Of a stretch of DNA of 7,766 nt, positions 1 to 6,354 are shown one piece after another. Positions within the stretch are counted from its first letter, which is position 1; each line of letters opens with the position of its first letter. Made by a program: the position numbers and the translations under genes. This DNA comes from an archaeon (lineage in GTDB: Archaea; Methanobacteriota; Methanobacteria; Methanobacteriales; Methanobacteriaceae): the NCBI GenBank assembly GCA_024409145.1, contig JAKSUF010000064.1:1-7766 (forward strand), read 5' to 3'. Under the pieces are notes generated by a model, which was not told the origin of the DNA, did no database searches, and saw nothing but the letters and a program-made list of their open reading frames with translations.

Positions 1-25
1 TTTTTTCTAATAAGGAGAATAATAA

Positions 26-568
26 ATGACTGATGAAGAATATTTAAAGTTTCTAAAAGGAGCAAATTGTCTTTATGAGATAACAAAAGATAAGTTTTTA
101 TCAGAAAGTCTTAACTTAAAGGCATTTGATCTTGGTATTAATGTAGCAATGTTACTTAAACATAGTGGTTATCCACTATCTTATCAGCTTATAGGACTTC
201 TTGAACCAGCATCTATGATGATGAATCCGGACGACCTTGATGTATTAACTCCATATCTTGCTTATAAGGAAGATATAGAAATGATAAGAACTTTTGCAAC
301 TGTTAGTTACACACACATGCCAGTTACACTTAAAGATCCAGTATTCTGTGCAGTGTATGGAGGTATGCTTCTTGCAAAGCATCGAATGATTAAGGTAACT
401 ATTAAAAATTATGACGTGGTCATTGATCATGTATTTAACACATTGACAGCTCTTCCATATCTTTCGACAAACAATTGTTTGTATACAAAAGAACTTGAGA
501 AAGTTTTGAAAGAGCAACTTAATGAATGTGTGACTTATGCAGCAAAACCTAAGCCAAGGGGATTCTAA
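26..568 (+). CDS. Unrecognised 180-residue protein, first gene of a small operon
   Basis: I do not recognise this protein. The start is supported by AAGGAG at 12-17, eight bases upstream of the ATG. It has no signal peptide and no convincing membrane helix. It looks mostly helical, with an acidic N-terminus (MTDEEYLKFL), a methionine-rich patch near residues 62-67, a glycine-containing hydrophobic stretch near residues 107-117 (VFCAVYGGMLL), and a short basic proline-containing tail (KPKPRGF). There are four cysteines (about 15, 108, 151 and 167) without a metal-binding spacing. The TAA stop overlaps the next ATG by one base (TAATG), which suggests translational coupling to the miniprotein ORF downstream. 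It uses CTT for leucine more often than the 1047-3834 genes, so it may have a different history. The promoter and any upstream genes lie outside the window. That it is a real gene is fairly sure; the function is unknown. Confidence 0.8.
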   Translation: MTDEEYLKFLKGANCLYEITKDKFLSESLNLKAFDLGINVAMLLKHSGYPLSYQLIGLLEPASMMMNPDDLDVLTPYLAYKEDIEMIRTFATVSYTHMPVTLKDPVFCAVYGGMLLAKHRMIKVTIKNYDVVIDHVFNTLTALPYLSTNNCLYTKELEKVLKEQLNECVTYAAKPKPRGF

Positions 569-669
569 TGGAGATAGGAATTTTATTTAATTAGTTATTA
601 ATAGCGTATTTTGTAACAGCAGCTTTAATGATTGGTCTTGAAATCGCAAGAGCTGCATTTAACCTTTAA
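568..669 (+). pseudogene. Single-pass membrane miniprotein ORF interrupted by an in-frame TAG
   Basis: An ATG overlapping the stop of the preceding gene has a purine-rich site AAGGGG at 556-561, six bases upstream. It reads eight codons (MEIGILFN), meets TAG at 592-594, then continues open for 24 codons (LLIAYFVTAALMIGLEIARA and four more residues) to TAA at 667-669. Read through the amber codon, it gives a 33-residue protein. Its single hydrophobic helix (about residues 4-24) spans the stop, so the two halves look like one gene. A single C-to-T change from a glutamine CAG would produce this. Alternatives are a true truncation, a strain or assembly variant, or amber suppression. No ATG just after the TAG gives a complete helix; the ATG at 631-633 would encode only 12 residues. 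The downstream 45-residue membrane protein also begins MEI and may be a distant relative. Confidence 0.5.
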
Positions 670-689
670 AAGAAGAAGGAGATTTAACT

Positions 690-827
690 ATGGAAATCGT
701 TCGGGTAATAGCAACAATTTTATTTTTCGCAGGATTTAGTGTAATGGCAGTAGCACCAATTGGTTCTCTTATCAAGGTGTATCTCTCAAAACCAAGTGAC
801 AAGAAAGAGGAGAATACAACTTGCTAA
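690..827 (+). CDS. Small single-pass membrane protein, 45 residues
   Basis: This short gene has AAGGAG at 676-681, eight bases before the ATG, and ends in TAA. The product starts MEIVRVIATILFFAGFSVMA, so one hydrophobic helix covers about residues 4-25. A short juxtamembrane segment follows (SLIKVYLSKP), then a charged tail ending in KKEENTTC. The basic residues after the helix suggest that the C-terminus stays in the cytoplasm. It lies 20 bases after the end of the interrupted miniprotein and is the last gene before the terminator at 855-883, so all three ORFs probably share one transcript. I do not recognise the family; a regulatory or accessory membrane peptide is possible but not shown. 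The ribosome site and the clean hydrophobic pattern are the main evidence that it is translated. Confidence 0.7.
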   Translation: MEIVRVIATILFFAGFSVMAVAPIGSLIKVYLSKPSDKKEENTTC

Positions 828-854
828 CATTGTATTAGATTAAACATTAACATT

Positions 855-883
855 AAGAGATCACATTTGTGATCTCTTTTTTT
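855..883 (+). terminator. Intrinsic terminator closing the first operon
   Basis: A perfect 10-bp stem (AAGAGATCAC at 855-864 with GTGATCTCTT at 869-878) has a four-base loop ATTT and is followed by at least five more T. It lies 27 bases after the stop of the 45-residue membrane protein. The other strand lacks a strong T tract after the stem, so it should act mainly on plus-strand transcripts. Confidence 0.9.
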
Positions 884-984
884 ATGTTTTTTAAAATCTT
901 TTGTATGTTCATTTTTTGTATAATAAATGTCTTATATAATACTTTATAACTAAAATATGTATAAAATACTTTTCAAATATGTTA

Positions 985-1012
985 TTGATTTAGATTTTTT
1001 TTGTGGTAAACT
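985..1012 (+). promoter_or_regulatory. Probable sigma-A promoter with extended -10 for the 1047-3834 unit
   Basis: TTGATT at 985-990 serves as -35. A 16-base spacer follows, then TAAACT at 1007-1012 as -10, preceded by TG at 1004-1005 in the extended -10 position. Transcription would start near 1019, about 28 bases before the ATG at 1047. Each hexamer matches consensus at four of six positions, so this is a moderate call. A perfect TATAAT at 919-924 is an alternative, but it has no good -35. Confidence 0.4.
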
Positions 1013-1046
1013 TAAATTGCTACAGTATTTATAAAAGGAGGGATTT

Positions 1047-2792
1047 ATGGCTGATATTATTAATTTTAACATGGCTAAAAAAGAAAATTCACGTGATAAA
1101 GTTAAGTTTTTAAATGATATTCTTGTACCAGAACACAAGAGTATTCTTCGTCATGTAAATGAAATGCTAATATTTGAAAAAACTAAAGTTAATGATAAAA
1201 GTACAAAAGATAATTATATCTTTGAAATCACATCCGGAACATTATCATCATGTTCAATAAATGCTGCAAAAAATAAAACAAAATATACAATAACATTAAT
1301 CGATTATGAAAAATTAAAGTATGGTGTCGAAACTGTATTTACATTAGATAGAGTACCAGGTGCAAGTTTTGAAATAACTAAAAAAAGAAAAAGAGTAATA
1401 AACAATGGTAAGTTTATCGAATACAAATATACTAAAGGAAACTTTAATCATGATGGTTCACTAATAGCAAGAATAACATATATAAGAGATGAAAAAAACA
1501 CAGTGTTATTCCAAGAAAATCAACTTAGTGAAGATAAGAGATTAGTTAATGTTTATGGCTATGATGAAAAATTAAATCTAACAACAATGCTACGTGGACT
1601 TAAAAAAGATAACGGTTATATTTTCTACGATGGTTATAGTGATAACTTAAGAGTACCAGAAGATAAAGCATTATTTGCTGTTAGTTTAAAAAATATAATT
1701 ATAAGAAAAACAAAGTATGTAGTTCGTGGAGCAAGAACAAATAAATTAGAAGTAATTGCACCAAATGAATTAGATTTTATGAATAATAAACAAAAAGTTA
1801 TGGAAGCAATTAAAGTTATACCAAAACTTTGTGATCATCAAAAAGAAGCATTTGAAAATTTTGATGGATTAAAAAAATATCAAAATGAATTTGATGAAGA
1901 TGTTTATATCATGAGACAAAAAGATGGTAACTTATATACTTATACAGTTAAGAATGCACCTATATTTGATGTACAAGCAGAAAAATATAAATGCTTCTAT
2001 GAAAATGATTTCTTAAATCCAAATAATATTGTAACAGAAGTAGAATGCTTAACATATCCATTAGTTCCAATAAATGAACTTGTTATAACAAAGATGGATA
2101 AAGAAACAAATATTATAATAAGAAAATCTACAGAAGTTTATGAAGATGATTATCTATTATTAAAAAGAATAAAAGATGACATTGATGGTGTAGGAGATGA
2201 ATCATCTGTAATACAAAAATCAGAATATGTATTAGAAACAAATGATTCATTTAAAAAACAAATATTTGATAAAAGAGTAGTTCCTTATGAATCATTTGAT
2301 GAATATACATACATATGTAATCCAGAAGATGATAAAGTAGGATTTAAATTTTTAACAAGAGAATACTTTGATGATTCGTTAAGAGAAGTATTTGTTTTTG
2401 GAAAAATAAAATCTAATAATACATTTAAAAGTGTAAATAGTATTTTTGCAAGAAAGAATTCATTATTTGATGCATTAATACTTAAATCTGAAGATAGCGA
2501 AAACTTAAATCCTGATAGAGTTTTAATGGACTTTGGTAAAGTTGCAACACAAGATGTACAACTTAAAGGACTAGAATATTTCGATTATCAAGCAGATCAA
2601 AATGATCCATCAACATTGATTTATGTTGATGCAAATAGATTAACAAAATTCCTTGATGACTTTGATGAAGTAGAAGGAAAGATGCTAAAAAAATATAAAG
2701 ACTTTAACAAAAAAGAAAAATCATTTATTAGTGAAGCATTAAAAAATGAAATAATAAATGAAATTAGAAAAGTAACAAAAAATAAGAAATAA
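1047..2792 (+). CDS. Large unrecognised soluble protein, 581 residues
   Basis: I do not recognise this protein. The start is well supported by AAAGGAGGG at 1034-1042 just before the ATG. No signal peptide, membrane helix or nucleotide-binding loop is visible, so it is probably cytoplasmic. The first third (about residues 50-250) alternates short hydrophobic strands with charged turns and looks beta-rich. The middle contains further strand-like segments rich in Lys, Glu and Asp. The C-terminal 45 residues form a charged, probably helical tail ending in KKNKK. It has no tryptophan and few cysteines. Base composition is very AT-rich, with leucine mostly TTA after the first 100 codons. A membrane-anchored cyclase-like protein follows 55 bases downstream on the same strand with no terminator between them, so the two are likely co-transcribed and may work together. 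A structural or scaffold role is only a guess. Confidence 0.85.
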   Translation: MADIINFNMAKKENSRDKVKFLNDILVPEHKSILRHVNEMLIFEKTKVNDKSTKDNYIFEITSGTLSSCSINAAKNKTKYTITLIDYEKLKYGVETVFTLDRVPGASFEITKKRKRVINNGKFIEYKYTKGNFNHDGSLIARITYIRDEKNTVLFQENQLSEDKRLVNVYGYDEKLNLTTMLRGLKKDNGYIFYDGYSDNLRVPEDKALFAVSLKNIIIRKTKYVVRGARTNKLEVIAPNELDFMNNKQKVMEAIKVIPKLCDHQKEAFENFDGLKKYQNEFDEDVYIMRQKDGNLYTYTVKNAPIFDVQAEKYKCFYENDFLNPNNIVTEVECLTYPLVPINELVITKMDKETNIIIRKSTEVYEDDYLLLKRIKDDIDGVGDESSVIQKSEYVLETNDSFKKQIFDKRVVPYESFDEYTYICNPEDDKVGFKFLTREYFDDSLREVFVFGKIKSNNTFKSVNSIFARKNSLFDALILKSEDSENLNPDRVLMDFGKVATQDVQLKGLEYFDYQADQNDPSTLIYVDANRLTKFLDDFDEVEGKMLKKYKDFNKKEKSFISEALKNEIINEIRKVTKNKK

Positions 2793-2822
2793 AAAATAAG
2801 AAATAAAAAATAAAAATTAAAA
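2781..2822 (+). repeat. 14-bp tandem repeat spanning a stop codon
   Basis: The unit AATAAGAAATAAAA occurs perfectly at 2781-2794 and 2795-2808, followed by a degenerate copy at 2809-2822 (AATAAAAATTAAAA). The first copy holds the last codons and the TAA stop of the 581-residue gene; the others fill the gap before the next gene. This looks like slippage-type duplication in AT-rich DNA. Copy-number change would alter the spacing between the two genes but not the upstream protein. Confidence 0.8.
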
Positions 2823-2847
2823 CAAAAATAAAATTTTAGAGGAATAT

Positions 2848-3834
2848 ATGAATAAAAAAATATTTTATTTAATCTTATTACCTATCTATGAAATTTTAGG
2901 AACATTTATATCATATAAGTTTATGCCAGGAGAAAAAGCAGGACTAATAATAGCTTTAATTGGATTCTTTATCTTATGGCTAGGAACAATATGGTTAATG
3001 GAAAAAGATAATTTTTTAATGAAGACAACTAAAAAAGCTAAAGCAATGTTTAATTATTTTGATATGGATAGAGTTAAAGAATTATTGAATTCTAAAAAGA
3101 CAAAAGGCGATAGATTTGAAATGTTTTGTAGCGATGACAGAAACCAAAAGGTAACTGTTCTTACTATTAAGATATTAAATAATGATAATATAAAAAGATT
3201 ACCTGATGGAAGAAGATTAAAGACACTTGGTAAACTGTTAGAAATAATAGAACTTAATGTTGAAAAAAGATTTGGTATCGTTTACAACATGTTTGATGAT
3301 AAAATAACATGTCTATTTAATACTGTATATATGATTGATAATCCGGATCTTGAAGCAGTTAAAACAGCATTAAATATAAATATAGATTTAATGAGTTATA
3401 GAAATCAAGATAATGATGAAAAAGATAAAGATATAAATATAGATGATATAAAATTAGACATGTCTATAGTTAATGAAGATATGGATTTCTTTATAAGAGA
3501 TAAAAGAGTAATAGTGAATGGTGATTTTAAATTGTCAAATGAACTTGTAGATATCTCTGGAGAAGAAACAATATACGTACCAGAAAAAATATTTAATAAG
3601 TATAGTAATAAATTTGATTACGATTACTTAGGTAAATTTTATTTCGAATGTGGTGACACAAAAGTATATAAGATTTATAAGATAGTTAATGATGAAGAAA
3701 TAAAAGAAAATACTTATAAAGCTTCAAAATTGAAATTAAAAAAAGGTTCTGAAAAGAAATTAAAAAAATATGTTAGTGAACTAGAAGAGCAAAGAGTTAA
3801 TCAAAGAGAAGAAAGATTAAAACATATTTTATAA
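2848..3834 (+). CDS. Membrane-anchored protein with degenerate class III cyclase-like domain
   Basis: The 328-residue product begins with two membrane helices (about residues 5-24 and 31-51) joined by a short loop, so the rest should face the cytoplasm. Residues 101-280 follow the order of a class III adenylate/guanylate cyclase domain: a first strand VTVLTIKI (102-109), a helix, GIVYNMFDDKITCLFN (143-158) where cyclases have the G..V.K..GD.I.A.F pattern, then VNGDFKLSNEL (223-233) matching the GD..N.A.RL region, and ETIYVPEKIF (240-249) matching the ILIS segment, ending in VYKIYKI. Catalytic positions look lost: the first metal Asp is Lys108, the base-binding Lys is Asn147, and the Asn and Arg near 228-232 are Lys and Glu. 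Only Asp151 fits a metal ligand. It may therefore bind nucleotide or partners without making cAMP. The C-terminus (281-328) is a lysine-rich, probably helical tail. The ribosome site is AGAGGA at 2838-2843. The cyclase assignment is by eye and moderate. Confidence 0.6.
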   Translation: MNKKIFYLILLPIYEILGTFISYKFMPGEKAGLIIALIGFFILWLGTIWLMEKDNFLMKTTKKAKAMFNYFDMDRVKELLNSKKTKGDRFEMFCSDDRNQKVTVLTIKILNNDNIKRLPDGRRLKTLGKLLEIIELNVEKRFGIVYNMFDDKITCLFNTVYMIDNPDLEAVKTALNINIDLMSYRNQDNDEKDKDINIDDIKLDMSIVNEDMDFFIRDKRVIVNGDFKLSNELVDISGEETIYVPEKIFNKYSNKFDYDYLGKFYFECGDTKVYKIYKIVNDEEIKENTYKASKLKLKKGSEKKLKKYVSELEEQRVNQREERLKHIL

Positions 3835-4052
3835 AAGGTAAAATTATTAAGTAACAAAGATATAAATAGTAAAATATTTTTAAGTACCAAAAAATAAAAA
3901 GTGTATATTAAGGAAATTCTTTTTTATGATGAGGTAAGTTAATAATATAAATAATTAGTACACTAGATAATTATTGATTACAATAGCGCCTGATTTAATA
4001 ATTTTGTAATAAATAGTTATAAAAAGTTAACAAAAACGTAGGTTTTATTTAA
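3835..4052. other. AT-rich intergenic region with an imperfect inverted repeat
   Basis: I see no gene, RNA or convincing intrinsic terminator between the cyclase-like gene and the lipoprotein promoter. The one notable structure is an inverted repeat: TATTGATTACAA at 3972-3983 and TTGTAATAAATA at 4004-4015, with one mismatch in 12 and a 20-base gap. No T tract follows it, so a terminator is unlikely. It ends about 40 bases before the -35 of the lipoprotein promoter, where an operator could sit. How the upstream transcript ends is not evident. Confidence 0.45.
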
Positions 4053-4080
4053 TTGCATTTAGTATTAATCATGATATTAT
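4053..4080 (+). promoter_or_regulatory. Extended -10 promoter for the lipoprotein gene
   Basis: TATTAT at 4075-4080 matches the -10 consensus at five of six positions and has TG at 4072-4073 in the extended position. TTGCAT at 4053-4058 is a weak -35 at 16-base spacing. Transcription should start near 4087, giving a leader of about 27 bases that includes a near-perfect ribosome site AAGGAGGT at 4100-4107. Confidence 0.55.
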
Positions 4081-4113
4081 TAAATCATAAAAGAGAAACA
4101 AGGAGGTAGTTGG

Positions 4114-4863
4114 ATGAAAAACAGATTATTGACATTTGGTATGGTAATTTGTATGGTAGGTTTATTAGTAGGATGCTCTAAACTTACAAAATCAATTGTA
4201 AAGAACAGTGATGTTGTTTATGAAGAAAATGATTTATCAGAAATTATTAAAGGTAGCGATGGAAAAGATTTAATACAATTATCTTTTACATCAGTTGAAT
4301 TTCAAGAAAATGAAAGAACAAAAAATTTAATTAACTTAGTTAATGAAAAAAATCAAACAATGAAAGATTATTATCATGGTGAATTTTTAGAAATTTGTGA
4401 ACCAAATTTAGAATACATGCCATCAGATGATTTTTTATTTGAAGCAGAAGTTAAATTTGATGTAGAAATGAATTCTAATGATTTAGTATCTATGTGCATT
4501 ATGGATTATGATTATGCGGGTGGTGCTCATGGATCAACATCTTATATTGGTATGACATATGATTTAAAATCAGGAAATCTTGTAAAATTATCTGATATGT
4601 TTGTAACACCAGATTATAAAGAAACATTAAAAGATTTAGTAATTAAATTTGTTGAAGATAATAAAAATGATATTGATCCATTTGAAGAATATAAAACATA
4701 TTTAGATGATAATATTAATGATGATGAATTCTATATTGATGAAAACGGAAACTTAGTATTATTATTCAATCAATATGATATTGCACCATATGCAGCAGGA
4801 CCAATATTTATAACAATTGATAATAGCGATATTGAAAATATTTTAGCTGAAAGATTTAAATAA
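4114..4863 (+). CDS. DUF3298 (RsiV-like) lipoprotein
   Basis: The 249-residue product starts with a lipoprotein signal: a short basic end (MKNR), a hydrophobic core and the lipobox LVGC at residues 18-21. It should thus be lipidated on Cys21 and held on the outer face of the membrane. The C-terminal half shows the DUF3298 pattern seen in the extracellular part of the anti-sigma factor RsiV and in the N-terminal region of PdaC: YAGGAHG at 134-140, a tyrosine/glycine segment leading to LSDMF (159-163), then DEFYIDENGN (204-213) and YDIAPYAAGP (221-230). The segment before it (about 35-110) could be the partner DUF4163 region. In RsiV this module binds lysozyme; whether that holds here is unknown. 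There is no cytoplasmic anti-sigma domain and no sigma-factor gene beside it, so I would not call it RsiV. Promoter and terminator flank it as a single-gene unit. Confidence 0.8.
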   Translation: MKNRLLTFGMVICMVGLLVGCSKLTKSIVKNSDVVYEENDLSEIIKGSDGKDLIQLSFTSVEFQENERTKNLINLVNEKNQTMKDYYHGEFLEICEPNLEYMPSDDFLFEAEVKFDVEMNSNDLVSMCIMDYDYAGGAHGSTSYIGMTYDLKSGNLVKLSDMFVTPDYKETLKDLVIKFVEDNKNDIDPFEEYKTYLDDNINDDEFYIDENGNLVLLFNQYDIAPYAAGPIFITIDNSDIENILAERFK

Positions 4864-4928
4864 ACAATATAGCGTATAATGAAAATAATTCATTCTAATA
4901 TAGAACATATAAGAATGACAGTAACCAG

Positions 4929-4961
4929 AAAAGCAACCTTGAAAAAGCAGGTTGCTTTTTT
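4929..4961 (+). terminator. Intrinsic terminator of the lipoprotein gene
   Basis: An 11-bp stem (AAAAGCAACCT at 4929-4939 with AGGTTGCTTTT at 4949-4959) has a nine-base loop and runs into six T at 4956-4961. It lies about 65 bases after the lipoprotein stop codon. Confidence 0.88.
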
Positions 4962-4965
4962 GGTG

Positions 4966-4986
4966 AGTAATAGTAGTAATAGTAAT
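4966..4986. repeat. 9-bp tandem repeat
   Basis: The unit AGTAATAGT occurs at 4966-4974 and 4975-4983 and is followed by a partial AAT. It is intergenic, just after the lipoprotein terminator, and has no visible coding or regulatory role. Confidence 0.7.
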
Positions 4987-4990
4987 ATTT

Positions 4991-5014
4991 AAAATTTAAA
5001 ATAAAATTTAAAAT
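4991..5014. repeat. 12-bp tandem repeat
   Basis: AAAATTTAAAAT occurs perfectly at 4991-5002 and 5003-5014, within the gap between the two terminators of converging genes. Being AT-only, it is probably a slippage product. Confidence 0.65.
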
Positions 5015-5033
5015 ATAAAATAAATGTGAAATA

Positions 5034-5068
5034 AAAAATCACTTCAAAATATTTTTGAAGTGATTTTT
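5034..5068 (-). terminator. Terminator for ychF, probably bidirectional
   Basis: A perfect 16-bp inverted repeat (5034-5049 with 5053-5068) has a three-base loop. The core TCACTTC/GAAGTGA is flanked by A and T tracts on both sides, so a U tract follows the hairpin on either strand. It lies 32 bases beyond the ychF stop and mainly serves that gene; it could also catch readthrough from the lipoprotein side. Confidence 0.88.
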
Positions 5069-5100
5069 ATATTAATATTTTTTTAAAAGATTCTTTTTTA

Positions 5101-6198
5101 TTAGTCATTAAAGTGGAATACAATAATATCTCCATCTTCAACAACATAAGTTTTTCCTTCCATTCTAACTAATCCTTTTTCTTTACATGCTGTATATGAT
5201 CCAAGACTAATTAGGTCATCATATTTAACAACTTCGGCTCTAATAAATCCTTTTTCAAAGTCTGTATGAATTTTTCCTGCAGCTTTAGGAGCAATAGTAC
5301 CTTTTTTAATTGTCCAAGCTCTAACTTCTTTTTCACCAGCAGTTAAGAAACTCATTAAGTCTAGTAAATCATAACTTGCACTAATTAAGTTATCAAGTCC
5401 TGATTTTTTAATGCCAAGGTCTGCTAAGAATTCTTGTTTTTCTTCTGATGTCATACCAACTAATTCTTCTTCAATTTTAGCTGAGATAACAAATACTTTT
5501 GAATTTTCTTTTGCAGCAAGTTCTCTTAATTTTTTAACTTCTTCATTTGATTCTGCTTCGTCAATTAATTCACTATCAAGAACATTAGCAGCATATATTA
5601 CTGGTTTGTCTGATAATAAATTCATTTCATCTATAAGTAATTGTTCGTCTTCTTCCATTTCAAGTGATCTTAGTGAGTTACCAGCTTCTAAGTGTTTCAT
5701 TACTTTTTCAAGGAATGGAACTTGCCATGCTAGTTTTTTATCATTCTTACATTCTTTAGATACTTTAGCAAGTCTCTTTTCAACAATTTCCATATCACTA
5801 AAGATAAGTTCTAGATTTATTGTTTCAACATCTCTTAATGCATCAATAGATCCATCAACGTGTGTTACGTTTTCATCTTTAAAACATCTTACTACGTGAA
5901 CAATAGCATCAACTTCTCTAATGTGACTTAAGAATTTATTTCCTAAACCTTCACCTTTAGAAGCACCTTTAACAAGTCCTGCAATATCTACGAATTCGAT
6001 AATAGCTGGAACTTTACTTTTAGCACTATATAAAGCTTCTAGTTTATCTAATCTTTCATCTGGTACTGTAACAATTCCTACGTTAGGATCAATAGTACAG
6101 AATGGGTAGTTAGCCGCTTCTGCATTAGATGTATTTGTTAAACAGTTGAATAATGTACTTTTACCTACGTTTGGTAAACCAACGATACCTAATTTCAT
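5101..6198 (-). CDS. ychF: Ribosome-binding ATPase YchF (Obg family)
   Basis: YchF/OLA1 is a TRAFAC-class P-loop ATPase that binds ribosomes and is linked to translation and stress responses. The 365-residue length is typical. Visible motifs are the P-loop GLPNVGKS (7-14), DIAGLVKGASKGEGLGN (71-87) with the G3 DxxG and the hydrophobic residue that replaces the usual catalytic Gln, the G4-like NVLD (205-208), SAK (239-241), and a C-terminal TGS domain (about 282-365) ending in GDIIVFHFN. YchF proteins usually carry NxxE at G4, which favours ATP over GTP; here the last residue is Asp, with no Lys to make a standard NKxD. A helical insertion at about 125-195 matches the family's coiled-coil region. 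The start is supported by AAGGAG at 6207-6212, eight bases upstream. It is transcribed alone, divergently from the yaaR-like gene. Confidence 0.97.
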   Translation of the reverse strand: MKLGIVGLPNVGKSTLFNCLTNTSNAEAANYPFCTIDPNVGIVTVPDERLDKLEALYSAKSKVPAIIEFVDIAGLVKGASKGEGLGNKFLSHIREVDAIVHVVRCFKDENVTHVDGSIDALRDVETINLELIFSDMEIVEKRLAKVSKECKNDKKLAWQVPFLEKVMKHLEAGNSLRSLEMEEDEQLLIDEMNLLSDKPVIYAANVLDSELIDEAESNEEVKKLRELAAKENSKVFVISAKIEEELVGMTSEEKQEFLADLGIKKSGLDNLISASYDLLDLMSFLTAGEKEVRAWTIKKGTIAPKAAGKIHTDFEKGFIRAEVVKYDDLISLGSYTACKEKGLVRMEGKTYVVEDGDIIVFHFND

Positions 6199-6250
6199 AT
6201 GTATATCTCCTTTATATTTATATTGTAATTTTCTTTAATCAACATATAAG

Positions 6251-6278
6251 AATATATCATATTTACGTTATTTGTCAA
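6251..6278 (-). promoter_or_regulatory. Strong sigma-A promoter for ychF
   Basis: On the minus strand, a perfect TTGACA (plus-strand 6273-6278) is followed after 16 bases by TATATT (6251-6256), with TG in the extended -10 position (6258-6257). Transcription should start near 6244, leaving a leader of about 45 bases. This is the best promoter in the window. Confidence 0.78.
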
Positions 6279-6299
6279 TAATTATCTATTTATAATTAC

Positions 6300-6327
6300 T
6301 TGAATTTAGAAATATATTCTTTATAAT
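6300..6327 (+). promoter_or_regulatory. Sigma-A promoter for the yaaR-like gene
   Basis: TTGAAT at 6300-6305 and a perfect TATAAT at 6322-6327 are separated by 16 bases. Transcription would start near 6334, about 21 bases before the ATG at 6355. The -35 lies 21 bases from that of the divergent ychF promoter, so the two could influence each other. Confidence 0.7.
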
Positions 6328-6354
6328 CTATATAAAAGGGTAAAAGGTGAACTT

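Noticed and set aside
245..517. 90-codon minus-strand open frame
   Set aside because: It is a shadow of the 180-residue gene, without a ribosome site and with low-complexity composition.
950..1138. 62-codon minus-strand open frame
   Set aside because: It overlaps the start and promoter of the 581-residue gene and has no Shine-Dalgarno site or plausible protein character.
3913..3928. Weak hairpin AAGG/TCTT followed by T residues, as a terminator for the cyclase-like gene
   Set aside because: The stem is only four pairs including a G-U pair, too weak to call.
5411..5899. 162-codon plus-strand open frame inside ychF
   Set aside because: It lies antisense to a well-conserved gene, is serine-rich from reversed codon bias, has no ribosome site and no recognisable motif.
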